Shown here: positions 12,061 to 23,669 of the stretch, piece after piece | How the letters are laid out: every line of letters begins with the position of its first letter | How positions within the stretch are numbered: the stretch's first letter is position 1 | DNA from: Cyprinodon diabolis | Lineage: Eukaryota; Chordata; Actinopteri; Cyprinodontiformes; Cyprinodontidae | Direction of reading: 5' to 3' | DNA: 64,000 bases | Assembly (NCBI GenBank): GCA_030533445.1 | Contig: CM060072.1 | Coordinates: forward strand, 14,482,375 to 14,546,374 | Translations under genes and position numbers: made by a program | The notes under the pieces: generated by a model | Databases searched by the model: none | Seen by the model: only the letters and a program-made list of their open reading frames with translations | What the model was told of the DNA's origin: nothing

Positions 12061-13077
12061 CCTTTACAGTCACAATACAGATTCCTTTTTTACAAAAGTC
12101 ACTACATACAACCAAAACCGAGTAGAAGATTTTAAACATCCTCCCACTTTTCACACCAGATTCTTTAATAATACAAACCTTGTAATATTGCTGTTTAATC
12201 TTGACTAACTGTTCACCAGCTGCTCTTAGAGACTTAATATTTAGGCCTATCTTTAGACTTTGTCTGCCTTTTAGTCAATGTATTAGTATCACAGCATTCT
12301 AATCAGTGTGTTTTCTAAAAAGAGGTGGGAATAGAAAAACCCTAAAAGCAACTACAATAGTTATAAATCAGAATTATGAAAAATCCATCAAGGACATGAC
12401 TGGACACCTAACTAGAAGGTTGGGATGTTCTTCGTTTTTAAGTACATCTAATCTAACCTAAATTGTAATTTCTATATAAATATAAATAGTAGTGTTTATC
12501 AAACTTTGATAAGCCTGGTAGTAGAAAGATTTTAATTATTTTCAAACTGATAGTTTGGTCATTTGTTAAGCTACTTTACTTTAACTTTTCTCTTTAGGAC
12601 TGGACAGAGAATGAGCTGAAAAAACATATTTTAAAAACCTAAGCCCCCCCTATGAAACACATATGGCATCTTGAAATGAAAATATACAGGACATAGGCAT
12701 GTTACAGGCAGAAAACTATGGTGTTTTTGTTTCTTTTTTATTTTTATGTATTCTTCAAGCTTATTTTTTTCAGCCAATATAAGGCTTCAGCAGGATAAAC
12801 CCCCTCCACATTTACTGTGCACAAAAAGTAAAAAAAAAAAAAAAAAGATCTTGTTTTGTTTAACTTTTTAAAAACTAAAACTGCAAACTTTAATGTTTGT
12901 TTTTTTTACTGGGAACCAAATAAAAATACATTAAATTTATATAAAAATGTTAACTATTAAACTCTTGTTGCTGTAGTATAATCTTACTTAGACACATTTA
13001 GAAAACACCAAAGTTACACAGGCCAACCTGACAATTCATCATAACTATAACAAAAACATTTTGTTAATGCTTTTATC
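12061..13077. other. Gene-free AT-rich DNA
   Basis: No exon or repeat family is recognised. The sequence is AT-rich with A and T homopolymer runs, one of about 18 A at 12828-12846. Confidence 0.45.
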
Positions 13078-13320
13078 TGTCAAGGTTGGGTGGAAGTTGA
13101 TAGAGGACCCAAATGCAGACATAAGTTCTTGCAGATTTAATGGATGTAGATGGTAACAGAAACATAAATCCAGGGACAATAAACGACTAATCAAAACCAG
13201 GAGACACCAGGGAGAAACACACATGAGGATAACAGAACGGGAGAGAAACCAGCACTGAGGAACTGCACAGGAGACAGATATCTAACTTATGGGTCCACTC
13301 ACTGTACTTACAGCCGACGT
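13078..13320 (-). mobile_element. Partial LTR-like repeat (minus orientation)
   Basis: It begins TGTCAAGGTTGGG on the + strand. Read on the minus strand its end, TTTGGGTCCTCTATCAACTT, matches the 3' end of the LTR-like repeat at 15121-15600. Only the terminal part remains. No coding region or target duplication is visible. Confidence 0.45.
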
Positions 13321-13324
13321 AGCA

Positions 13325-13680
13325 AAATAACTTCTAATGTCTGTCCTTTTCTTTTTTGGTGGCGACATGGTCTCGGAGACTCAGAAGGAGACGCGTGTGC
13401 CCAGCTATCCGCCGCCTTTTGCAGCTAATCAAAGAACGTTCGACGATTCAAATGACTCCCCCTCCCCCCACCCCCCCGACAGCACCGTTCCGACACGGTC
13501 TCGGAGGCTCATAATAAATGTCAAACTAAGAAGCTTCCGTTCTGCGCACCGCCTGTTGCTGCTAATCAAAGATCGTAGATCCACGTTCTTTGAGACAATA
13601 TGGCAAAAATTGGTCGGGACTTTTTCATATCCCGTGAATATTGGTCGGGACATGTCCCTACCGTCCCTATCCAAACCTAC
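13325..13680. repeat. Diverged tandem duplication, CG-rich
   Basis: Two related units of roughly 130 bp lie in tandem. Each starts with GGTCTCGGAG (13368 and 13498) and contains a CGCC..TGCAGCTAATCAAAGA or TGCTGCTAATCAAAGA segment. A pyrimidine-only run of C tracts lies between them (13458-13477). Downstream, the phrase TTGGTCGGGAC occurs twice (13609 and 13640). It looks like part of a DNA transposon, but I do not recognise the family. Confidence 0.45.
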
Positions 13681-13682
13681 GC

Positions 13683-13772
13683 CCATGCTCCCTGTGCATG
13701 GGTGGGTTCTCTCAGGGTACTCTGGGTACCTCCCACAGTCCAAAAACATGACTGTTATATGTTTGGGTTCTT
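13683..13772 (+). repeat. Fragment of the (ATGG)n-tailed dispersed repeat
   Basis: The phrases GTGGGTTCTCTCAGGGTACT and CTCCCACAGTCCAAAAACATG are shared with the longer copies at 27386, 39521 and 43983. Both ends are missing. Confidence 0.7.
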
Positions 13773-13774
13773 AG

Positions 13775-13996
13775 AAGGGTGGTGGCCTAGTTGTTAGACC
13801 ATAGAGCTTGGAATCCTGAGGTTGTGAGTTTGAAACCCACTCCCACAGACTGCCACTTTCACAAAGACTCCCGGCTCCCCGGGCGCCGCAAATGTCAGCC
13901 CACTGCTCCTGAAGGGGATGGACTAAATGCAGAGGGTAAATTTTGTTGCGCTGTATTTGTGACAGTGTAAAGACAATAAAAACACTGGGGGGGGGG
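13775..13996 (+). mobile_element. tRNA-derived SINE, copy 1
   Basis: The head GGTGGCCTAGTTGTTAGACC fits a tRNA A box, and GGTTGTGAGTTTGAAACCC about 40 bp downstream fits a decayed B box. The body (GCAGCCCACTGCTCC-like, ATGCAGAGGGTAAATTT) is shared with minus-strand copies at 17082 and 40450. It ends in a G tract after AATAAAAACAC. It is a non-coding retroposon that would rely on a LINE for movement. Confidence 0.75.
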
Positions 13997-15120
13997 ATCT
14001 CAAAACGGAGAAGCTCTGCAGCTGATGCCTCTCTAGGTCTTACCTTATTATGTTTTTATTTGAATATTTTCATCACAGCAATCAATCACATTTTTGTAAC
14101 ATATTTGTAATAAAATAAACATAGTACATTTTACTATATCAAGAATCTGCTTTAAAAAAAACTAAACTCAACATGTTAAAAACTCAGATCCTCTGCAACA
14201 GAAAGGTTTGTTTTATTACTACAGCATCAAATGCTGAGCTTTCTCAATGCTTTGGAGTGTCACAGAAGCCATCACACCTTTCCAACAATTTCCCAAATTT
14301 TTTTTCTAATGCAATAAAAACCCCATTTTTTATTTCATTTTGATTTCAGACAATAAGCCACTAAGAATAATAATGGATGTAAAGTAATATAAAGCTTTAA
14401 TTCTATTTTTTACAAGTTCTCCTGAGGAGGAATCCATTGAACTGAATTGAAATTATCAATATATTTAATTCATCCTATTGCAGTAAAAAACAAAAAAGAG
14501 AGAGTAACAGAGAAAGCAATGCCAAAAACACAACTGTCACTAGATCTGATTGATGATAACAATCGCTAGCTGCTGTCTTCTCAATTAATATTTCCACCTG
14601 AGGTGTTAATCTCTGCAACTCATCTAGAATATGACACAATCATTTCAGAGTATTTTAGACCCATGTTAGCTCCAACAAAACTTTTCGCTTCAGCTACCAA
14701 TGTCCAACTTACCTGATTAAGCTGTGTTCATTAAGGAAAACAACTTAAACTGCTTTTGACATCCTTTCTTATTATTAATTTAAACATATGTATCGAAAAC
14801 AACAACAATACAGAAGTACTGTGAAAATAAGTAGTTGTTGAGAAATAAAAGTCCTTCCTGACTATTTTGTGATTTTGTTGTGCTCTTTAATCACTTTGAA
14901 AGGGAACCCCTGCATGTAAAATGACTATTAGAGAAAGATGAAGCAGAGTAGGAACGTCACAGTTAGCAGTGCGGGGAATAGCTTGTACCTGATTTGTAAT
15001 TTGTTTCAACCCTAAAAAATCTGTAGTTTATTTCAATTAACCCTTTGGATTGGTGTCTCAGATTCAAAATAGGTTTTTATTAAAATAATTCATAAATAAA
15101 AACAATAAACCTTTTTTTCA
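13997..15120. other. Gene-free AT-rich DNA
   Basis: No exon, RNA gene or repeat family is recognised. Confidence 0.45.
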
Positions 15121-15600
15121 TGATTCTGCACTTTTGGTTCTTTGGTGCTTTCTTTTTGATTTTTCAGTAACACTTTTGTGATTTATGTGATTGTGTGCTT
15201 TCTAGGTCACTGGTTTCATTTCCATTTTGTGTCATTGTCGCTGTTTTCTGGTTGTATTTGGTTTTAATGTATTTCTTGTTTACTCTGTGTTTCCCCCTTG
15301 TCTCCTTTCCCATAGCTCCCTTCTAGATCCTTCAGTCCACACCTGCTCCCAATGAGTTGATTACTCCAGTCATTGTTCTGTTTGGTATATATACTCCTCC
15401 TCTGCAGTTACTGGATGCTGGATTCTCTTCATTTCCTCCTTGAACATTGTGTTCCCCTTTGCTCTGGTTTCTCTGTTCAGTCATTAGTTATTTCTGGATT
15501 TAAGCTTCTATTGCCACCATTTTTTATTAAATTAGCAGGAGACCACTTCAGCTTCAGTCTCTGCCTTTGGGTCCTCTGCCAACCTCCAAACAACTTGACA
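15121..15600 (+). mobile_element. LTR-like repeat (plus orientation)
   Basis: The block starts TGATTCTGCAC and ends AACTTGACA. It contains a TATATATAC TATA-like box at about 15387, a CT-rich leader, and near its end TTTGGGTCCTCTGCCAACCT, shared with the minus-strand fragment at 13078. The layout (TATA box, leader, 3' end in TGACA) fits an LTR or a short non-autonomous LTR element. No target duplication is found and no coding region remains. Confidence 0.5.
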
Positions 15601-17081
15601 CGCTTGCTGTTCAAAGGACTGTGTTTTCTGTGTTGTTTTTCTTTAAAGCACACCTTCATCCTCAAGCAAGCAGGCTACATTCATAGCATATAACAGCATG
15701 CATCAGTAAAACATATGACATCTGCATCATAGACTCTGTGCAGAACTCTTTTCTGGTGGAGTTTCTGCTTTATTCAAGGAATAAAATTGATTGGCCTTTG
15801 GATTATTTGTTGTTTACAATAAATACTGATGTCACAGGTAACCTATAAGACAAGGAACTTACCAGTAAAAGCTACTCGTTCAAACATCTACTCAAGTTAA
15901 AGTATTGAAGTACTCCATTGTGAAAATACTCAAGTACTTTACAAGTCAAAAGTACATGCATTTTAAAGTACTTAAGTGTTTAACAAATACAAATAAAATG
16001 GTTCTAATATCAGTACATTTCTGACTAATTTTCAGAGTCATTTTAAAGAACATTGTAACTTTCAGAAACCACCTGATGTTTGCATAGAACCTTTGCTACA
16101 CATTGTACACAACCTATAAAGAACTTCAGCATAAAAATGCCACAAAAAACAAAAGACAGCTATTTTGATTATCATTTGTTATTTAAAAACAAACCAAAAA
16201 GAAACCAGGAGTGTCTTGATTCTCACACTTTCACAGTGTAATAGAGGTTTAAGGATGAATCTATTACCAAAAAGAAAGTAAACTACAACTGCTTTGAGAA
16301 CTCATCCTACTGAACAACTTGGCCACATGGCAACAACTGATGCTTAAGAAAATCAAAAACTACTAATAATATTTGTTTATAGATGTTTTCCAAATCTGTG
16401 GAATGTCATGCAAATCTTTAAAACAGTGGTGTCAAGATTCAATCATAAGGGCTCCTATCTTTCTTGTTGAAATTGCTTATCAAGAAAGAAATACAGCAGC
16501 AGCAGTGGATGACAAAGCTAAGTTGAGCCAAAACGAACAAGTAACTATCAGCTTCCTAGAAATATAATGAAGTAGAAAGTACAATAGTACAAAAAAAAAC
16601 AACTTAAGTAAAGGTACTCACTGATTAAATGCAATAAAATGTGAAAAAGCATCTCTCTTCAAGGTTCTCCTCCATCTGTAAATTATCAGGCCCTTTGATT
16701 TAACTTCTCCAGTGTATTAAAACATTTCTTGTTCGAGGCAGTTTACTAAAAAAAATCCTCAGAACACAGCAGCTTTATTACAGCTGTTCCAGACAGCATT
16801 TATCCTCCTCACTTCTCAAAAGCAGTGCGACGGTTTTACCATGTTAACTTTGTGCAACCTGCCGTCTACATGAACTGTTTATATTTGATGCTCGTCCAAT
16901 GAATGATCCTCAACTTATCTTTCATCGTCACTTCCTGTAGACTTTGGGTTGTCATTATATTTTAATATAAATGTCATTATATATTGATATTAACAAAGAA
17001 ATATGCACATTCTTTGTAGTCACAATTGTCTTTTATTCAGTTTTTAATCAAAATAGAATATTAAACACAGACCATTTTTTT
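15601..17081. other. Gene-free DNA with a decayed dispersed repeat
   Basis: At about 15855-16640 the phrases ACTCAAGTTAAAGTATTGAA, AATACTCAAGTACTTTA and AAGTAAAGGTACTCACT mark a widespread teleost MITE-like repeat in which AAGTA units recur at both ends. It encodes nothing that I recognise. The rest is AT-rich and featureless. Confidence 0.45.
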
Positions 17082-17309
17082 ATGTAAATGTGAATCTCTT
17101 TCTGTCCCACAATGGGGAAATTCATTCTCTGCATTTTGACCCATCCCCTTGGGGAGTAATGGGCTTCCATTGTGTGGCGCCCAGGGAGCAGTGTGGGGTT
17201 AAGGGTTTTGCTCAAGAGCCCACAGTGGAGGCTGTTGGGATCGAAACGGGTACTTGCAACCTTCTCAGAGCACAAGCTCATTGCTCAACCACTAGGCCAC
17301 CAGTCCCAA
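17082..17309 (-). mobile_element. tRNA-derived SINE, copy 2
   Basis: The minus strand starts with GGTGGCCTAGTGGTTGAGC, a good A-box match, followed by a B-box-like GTACCCGTTTCGATCCCAAC-type segment and the same body as copy 1 (shared TTAACCCCACACTGCTCC and CCATTGTGTGGCGCCC). No coding region. Confidence 0.75.
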
Positions 17310-19849
17310 TTGATCTTGTTCTCCTGTCTTCCTTTGATAGACTAACATATCACAGGCACTTTTATCGTGCAGTAGCTGTACACCTACTCAGTCACGAGGA
17401 TTGCCTTTGCCTAATTCAAGTAGGGTGTGATGTCTTTGTAAGTTTGCAGCTCTTTCCCAATCTTCCCATGTCTACATCTCCTCAAGTACACTTTAAACAA
17501 GCTTGAAACATAGTTTTATCTTTAGCATTTTTGTTGTTGGCTTGTAGAGGCCATAACTGTTGAGCAATTTGCTTATTGCCCTCAAATGATAACTGCTCGC
17601 TTTTTTTCCAGGTTTTTCTGAAAAAACAAAACTCTTTTAATCACTGTTTTGAGACTTCTTTCATAGGGGAACCTTAGCATGACTGATTTATGATGTTATG
17701 ATGCTCTGTCCACTTCAAGATTATGTTCCAGGTTCAGAAACTTTGCTTTATGTCACCAGTTAGGATCAAACCTAGCTGATAATGATTCAGAAAAAGCAGC
17801 AGGAATGTACTGGTGTTTGGTTTTAATTGGTTAGTTGCCTCCAGTCCACTCCTGACAGTCCTTCATCTTTCTATCATGGTTCTTCACTCATCGTGTTGTT
17901 TTTTTAACTAAATTAATTGGATTACGTGGGTTCTTGCCAATATCTAAGGGTTATTTTGTGTCAACACAAACATTAGAAGAACACTTACTGAGAAAAAATA
18001 AGTTGACCTGCACAGCCTGTAAAGGGATTTAAAAAAAAAATTAAATGTCTAAGAGATATAAATGTTTGTGCCTTCAGAGAAACAATGACTGGATACAATT
18101 TCATAAAGTTTTAATTTAAAGTTATATAGATATAACTGTAACATTTGGACATTTCACATATTTCGGAATTTTTAGGGATAGATCTCAGTGCACTGAATCA
18201 TTTTAAGTTCACCCTGTGTTTTTCCTTCACACTTTCTCTCCATGTCTTCTTCCTGAATTGCCATGGCTGTACAGCATCTTAATTAGTGAGGACTCTAATG
18301 GTGATGGCAGGTGCAGTTTTCAATGACTTGTTGACATTTTTTTGCTGTGTGTAGAAGGTGGCAGGTTGCGATCCTACAACCCGTGTCTCATATACATAAT
18401 CCAGCCGGCAGGCAGGCCCCTGCTCTTGTTGAATGGAGGGGTTCTCCCTTCCTCTTGGGACGTTTCAGGGCTGAAAGGGAGGCTTCGCCACCCGGCTACC
18501 GGGGGCCCGTGGGCGCAGTGAGAAAATGAAGACCTCTGCGCCCCTCTAAATCCCCAGGAATTTCTCATTAAGCATAGGTCCCGGTCTGCCGAGGGCCCTC
18601 TGGGCCCTCACCAACCCCCCGTGAGGGTCTCCCTCTCTGGCAGGGAGAAAGGGTCTCTCCTCTCCACTTTGTGCTGGCTGCCGGCTACCAAGGCCTGTTA
18701 TTCACCTTTCCCTTTCTCACCAGCACAAGAGCTTTCTCCCAATCATGCTTTTAAAGCCCTCAGGACTTCCTCTTCTTTTCACACAGTTTTTACATAAGTG
18801 TGTGCGTGCGAAGGGGGGGTGGCATTCCTAAAAAAGAGAGAAAGGCATAATTGAATTTGACGTTTTTACTGGTCTCCTGAGATATTTTTGTCTAGAGGCA
18901 CCAAAGCAGGAATGAGGCAGACTCTCATTTCAAAGAGATTTTTTTTTTTATTGTTAACACTTTGCTCACGAGTACAAGCAGGATTAATGAGGATTATGTA
19001 TATGAGGAGACATAATGAGTTTTGATGAGAGTAGAGAGGATATTTAGTGTAAGATTTCAAAACAGCTTGGAGGCAGGATTTGGCAGCATCAGCTCATGAC
19101 TTTTCATGCTGTTGTTTTAGAGCTGATTGGACTTTACATATTTTTTCTAAGAGGAAACCGAATGAAGAGATCCGCTTGAAAGGGACTGATGAATATTTCA
19201 GACAATAAAAAGGAAGGAGAAGCCGAAGAGACCAACTGTTGAAGCTTTTTACCTCCCATGTGGAGCATTAGCACCGCAGCTGTGTTAATCTAACTTTTTC
19301 ACAATACAAAGTACTATGAATCTAAACTTAACTGCACCAAAAAAAACAGTTTAAAACAAAAGATGAAGTTAGTTTTTACAGTTTAAATCAAAATAACTAT
19401 TTAGCAAAAGGATACACTTATTATTGTTTTGGTTCTTTGCAGTTTATTTTCAGATGTTTGTATCCTGTTTCTGGTTTCTTGTCTGTAGTTTATCTGCTGA
19501 CATAGAACGATCTAGTTCTAGTTTTAAACAGAAGGAAATTTTTCAGTCAAGTCCTGCCCCTTTAATTGGAATTTGATGATATGCTAACTTAAAAATGTGC
19601 ATAGTCGTGAAGAGAAATTATTCTTTCCAACTTCGGCTAAGATTACAACTGCAGGTCATTCAGGATGTTTTTTTTTTTCACAACTGCTCTTTGCAAAATA
19701 CCTCGAGCTGATTCACACTGGATGGATCGGTGAATATAATGTTTGAAGATTCTCAGCTGGACTTATAGCTGGACTTTGACTGGGACATTAAAACAAATGG
19801 ATGAGCTACAATTGAACCTGCAGCATTATTTTGTGTCTCTAGCTGTATG
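17310..19849. other. Gene-free DNA with one GC-rich block
   Basis: No exon or repeat is recognised. The block 18340-18760 is clearly richer in G+C than its neighbours and contains CCGGCTACC, CCGGTCTGCC and CCCCGTGAGG phrases, yet has no sustained open frame with known motifs. It could be regulatory or a remnant of an unknown element. Confidence 0.4.
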
Positions 19850-19980
19850 CAGAGGTAGCATAACCAAAAATTTTACATTCAACAAATTATTTAAGTAAGA
19901 GTAAAAAACTACATGGTAAAATGTTTACTAGAGTGCTTAGTCATTGTTGCTGGTAAAATCTGTTTCAATGTTTAAAACTA

Positions 19981-21582
19981 CATTGGGGCAAAAAAGTATT
20001 TAGTCAGCCACCAATAGTGCAAGTTCTCCCTCTCAAAAAGATGAGAGAGGCCGGTAATTTTCATCATAGATATACCTCAACTATGAGAGACAAAATGAGA
20101 AAAAAAAATCCATAAAATCAAATTGTCTGATTTTTAAAGAATTTATTTGCAAAATATGGTGGAAAATTAGTATTTGGTCAGTTACAAACAAGCAAGATTT
20201 CTGGCTCTCACAGACCTGTAACTTCTTCTGTAAGAGGCTCCTCTGTCCTCCACTCGTTACCTTCATTAATGGCACCTGTTTGAACCCGTTATCAGTATAA
20301 AAGACACCTGTCCACAACCTCAAACAGTCACACTCTAAACTCCACCATGGCCAAAACTAGAGAGCTGTCAAAGGACACCCGAAACAAAATTATAGACCTG
20401 CACCAGGCTGGGAAGTCTGAATCTGCAATAGGTAAACAGCTTGGTGTGAAGAAATCAACTGTGGGATCAATTATTAGAAAATGGAAAACATACAAGACCA
20501 CTGATAATCTTCCTCGATCTGGGGCTCCACGCAAGATCTCACCCCGTGGTGTCAAAATGATCACAAGAACGGTGAGTAAAAATCCCAGAACCACACGGGG
20601 GGACCTAGTGAATACCTGCAGAGAGCTAGGACCAAAGTAACAAAGGCTACCATCAGTAACACACTACGCCGCCAGGGACTCAAATCCTGCAGTGCCAGAC
20701 GTGTCCCCCTGCTTAAGCCAGTACATGTCAAGGCCCGTCTCAAGTTTGCTAGAGAGCATTTGGATGATCCAGACGATGACTGGGAGAATATCATATGGTC
20801 AGATGAAACCAAAATAGAACTTTTTGGTAAAAACTCTACTCGTCGTGTTTGGAGGAGAGAGAATGCTGAGTTGCATCCAAAGAACACCATACCTACAGTG
20901 AAGCATGGGGGTGGAAACATCATGCTTTGGGGCTGTTTTTCTGCTAAGGGACCAGGACGACTGATCCGTGTGAAGGAAAGAATGAATGGGGCCATGTATC
21001 GTCAAATTTTGAGTGAAAACCTTCCATCAGCAAGGGCATTGAAGATGAAATGTGGCTGGGTCTTTCAGCATGACAATGATCCCAAACACACCGCCCGGGT
21101 AACGAAGGAGTGGCTTCGTAAGAAGCATTTCAAGGTCCTGGAGTGGCCTAGCCAGTCTCCAGATCTCAACCCCATAGAAAATCTTTGGAGGGAGTTGAAA
21201 GTCCGTGTTGCCCAGCGACAGCCCCAGAACATCACTGCTCTAGAGGAGATCTGCATGGAGGAATGGGCCAAAATACCAGCAACAGTGTGTGAAAACCTTG
21301 TGAAGACTTACAGAAAACGTTTGATCTCTGTCATTGCCAACAAAGGGTATATAACAAAGTATTGAGATGAACTTTTGTTATTGACCAAATACTTATTTTC
21401 CACCATATTTTGCAAATAAATTCTTTAAAAAACAGACGATGTGATTTTCTGGATTTTTTTTTTCTCATTTTGTCTCTCATAGTTGAGGTATATCTATGAT
21501 GAAAATTACCGGCCTCTCTCATCTTTTTAAGTGGGAGAACTTGCACTATTGGTGGCTGACTAAATACTTTTTTGCCCCACTG
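19981..21582 (+). mobile_element. Tc1-type transposon, nearly complete
   Basis: The 1,602-bp element is bounded by TA dinucleotides (19979-19980 and 21583-21584), the Tc1/mariner target site. Inverted repeats of about 200 bp start CATTGGGGCAAAAAAGTA on the left and CAGTGGGGCAAAAAAGTA read inwards from the right, and contain repeated ATTTGGTCA-type and GAGAGGCCGG sites where transposase would bind. A single transposase gene lies between them. The arms are very similar, which argues for a fairly recent insertion. Confidence 0.93.
20347..21365 (+). pseudogene. Tc1 transposase with one frameshift
   Basis: The first frame (20347-20640) gives the N-terminal paired-like helix-turn-helix region, with [20 protein letters not shown] and [10 protein letters not shown]. 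The second frame (open from before 20760 to 21365) gives the DDE catalytic domain: first Asp in IWSDETK (codon 20802), second Asp in [10 protein letters not shown], and Glu in NPIENLW, 34 residues after the second Asp, so DD34E. The frame change falls near 20613, where one base seems to be missing compared with the family. Total length is about 340 residues, normal for Tc1. Apart from this lesion the protein looks complete. As it stands no full-length transposase can be made. Confidence 0.92.
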
Positions 21583-22008
21583 TATGTACCCAGACAGAGA
21601 GTTATGTGTAAATTATGGGAATGTAAGTGTAAAGTATGATGCAAAAAAAGAAAATAAACATGATTACAGAATAATACATTTGCAAAGAGGAAACACTTTT
21701 CATAATAAACCATAAAGCATAAACCAATCTTTACAGTAAGTCATAGGAATATAAAGAAAATATGAAGAAGCTCCAGCGACAACATAAACTGTTTACTATT
21801 TTTTAACTCCAAATAGCTCAAGTTACTAATGGTGTGTATAGCAGCCAGAACATTTACCAAGTATTAGTAGCAATTTTCTTATGAATATTGCTGAAGCAAA
21901 AATGAAAAGTACAGTAAAGTCACACTACTTCTATAAGTACATGTTTTTTCTAATATTTACTGGAGTAAGTGTATCTGAGTTGTTGGAACTAGTTAGTACC
22001 CGCCTCTA

Positions 22009-22649
22009 GCTCTCTGTTTAAGGGTCACTGTTCTGTTGAAAGATGAATCTCTGCTCAAGTCTCAATACTTTATTTGACTGGGATTGCCCTGTTTTAAGCT
22101 CCTTCTATCTTTCTATCTGAACATCCTCCGTATTCTCGCTTTGCATGTTGGCCAGACTTCCACATATTACTCTTATCTGACCGGTGTTCCTTCTTCAGCA
22201 TGTTCTCCACATTGGTGGTCCTGAATCCTCGTCCTCAGGTCACACTGCTCTGCATATTTCAGATGTATCACTGCTCCTGCATGACTTACTTCATGCCATC
22301 AAGTGGTACAAAAGCCCTTTAATCACAATCTAATCTCAAAGACCTTCATGAGATTAAGGCTTTACAATATCCTCAATCTTTGGAATGAACTATTTTTAAA
22401 TTTTTAAATGTGGCTTTTCAAACTAATATTGATTTGCAAAAAGTATTTTTTTTTATTTAAAATAACAAAATGTTGTGTTTAAAATAAATTAATGTAAATA
22501 TAATTCAATAATCTAAAAGAATGTTCAGTTCAAAAATATTTTGTTAATCCCAAAGGGAAATTAATTAGATATTATTATAATGTTATAAAAAAAAAAATAC
22601 AAGTTCAACATTTATTGGCTTTGACCTTTACAAAAAAAAAAAAGTTTTC
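22009..22649. other. Gene-free AT-rich DNA
   Basis: No exon or repeat family is recognised. Confidence 0.45.
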
Positions 22650-23669
22650 AACAATATTTTAAGATCGCATTATGCTCCATCTTATATTAGAGATGTGATT
22701 GTTCCTTATGTTCCTAACAGACAACTTTGCTCTCAGTCTGCAGGTTTACTAGTGGTTCCTAGAATTTCTAAAGGTAGAACGGGAGGCAGATCTTTTAGTT
22801 ATCAGGTTCCTCTCTTATGGAACCAACTACCAGTTTTAGTCCGTGAGGCAGACACCCTGTCTACTTTTAAGGGTAGGCGTAAAAATTTCATTTTTGATAA
22901 AGCTTATAGTTAGAGTGGCTCAGGTTATCCTGTGCAATCTCTATAGTTATGCTGATATAGGCTTAGACTGCTGGAGGACATAGGGACCATTTTCATAATT
23001 CTGCTTCATTCTACACCATTCTCTCATTATGCAGAATTTGTTAGTTCAATCTCTAACGCTATGCTCTCTCTGCTTTTTTCTCATAGTAGCTTAATCTGGT
23101 CTGTTCCTGTTTGGCTGTGACACCATCCTGAACAGAAATATCAGCTGTACTTCTCCCATCAACATCTTTGTTAATGCATGTTCGAGCTCGGCCTGTTTTT
23201 CATTGCAGTCCTGTTTCTCTGACCGTGACCAACTGTGTGTACTCTTTTTCATCCTCTGACACTGGAGCTGGCTCTGAGCTCGTCTGCCTGGCTGTGTGTT
23301 TCCTGGACGGGGCCGCCAATGGAGCTGGTTGACTTTGGTTGCCTTTTTTATCTCTGATTCTCTCTGTATGCCTGCTTCTGTCCCCTGGAACCCCTGACGG
23401 TCTCGGCATATGGCCGCTCACACTGAGACTGGTTCTGCTGGAGGTTTCTTTCTGTTAAAACGGAAGAAACCGGCTTTCCTCTCCAATGTTGCTACAAACA
23501 TGTTTGGTATGAGGAATTGCCTTCAAGTCAATGAGTCGATGCAATCAACTGGTTTTCTTAGATAGAAAATTTTGAATCAGTTTGACTGTATGATCTGGTG
23601 AACTGTAAAATGCCTTGAGATGACATGTGTTGTAAATGTGCGCTATATAAATAAACTGAATTGAATTGA
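22650..23669 (+). mobile_element. LINE 3' fragment: reverse transcriptase C-terminus and UTR
   Basis: The frame at 22695-22913 encodes the C-terminal end of a CR1/L2-group LINE protein, with SAGLLVVPRIS and PLLWNQLPVLVREADTLSTF, then a stop. The 3' UTR that follows has the usual phrases of this teleost family (TTTCTTTCTGTTAAAA, TCAATGAGTCGATGCAATC) and ends in GCTATATAAATAAACTGAAT followed by GAATT repeats. Everything upstream of the last ~75 codons is missing, as expected from 5' truncation during target-primed reverse transcription. Confidence 0.8.

Larger units (their letters stand above)
19850..22008. mobile_element. hAT-like MITE split by a Tc1 insertion
   Basis: The left end CAGAGGTAG and right end CCCGCCTCTA are inverted repeats of the teleost CAGAGGTGGGTAC family, also seen at 28995. 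The 8 bases outside each end (GCTGTATG and GCTCTCTG) agree at five positions, suggesting a decayed hAT-type duplication. The Tc1 element at 19981-21582 interrupts it, so the MITE is older. Its own length without the insertion is about 555 bp. Confidence 0.65.

Noticed and set aside
13775..13850. A possible intact tRNA gene
   Set aside because: A- and B-box-like segments are present but the acceptor stem does not pair and the same unit recurs as a SINE.
17090..17506. A 138-codon + strand frame
   Set aside because: Its first half is the reverse complement of a SINE, and the rest shows no protein motif.
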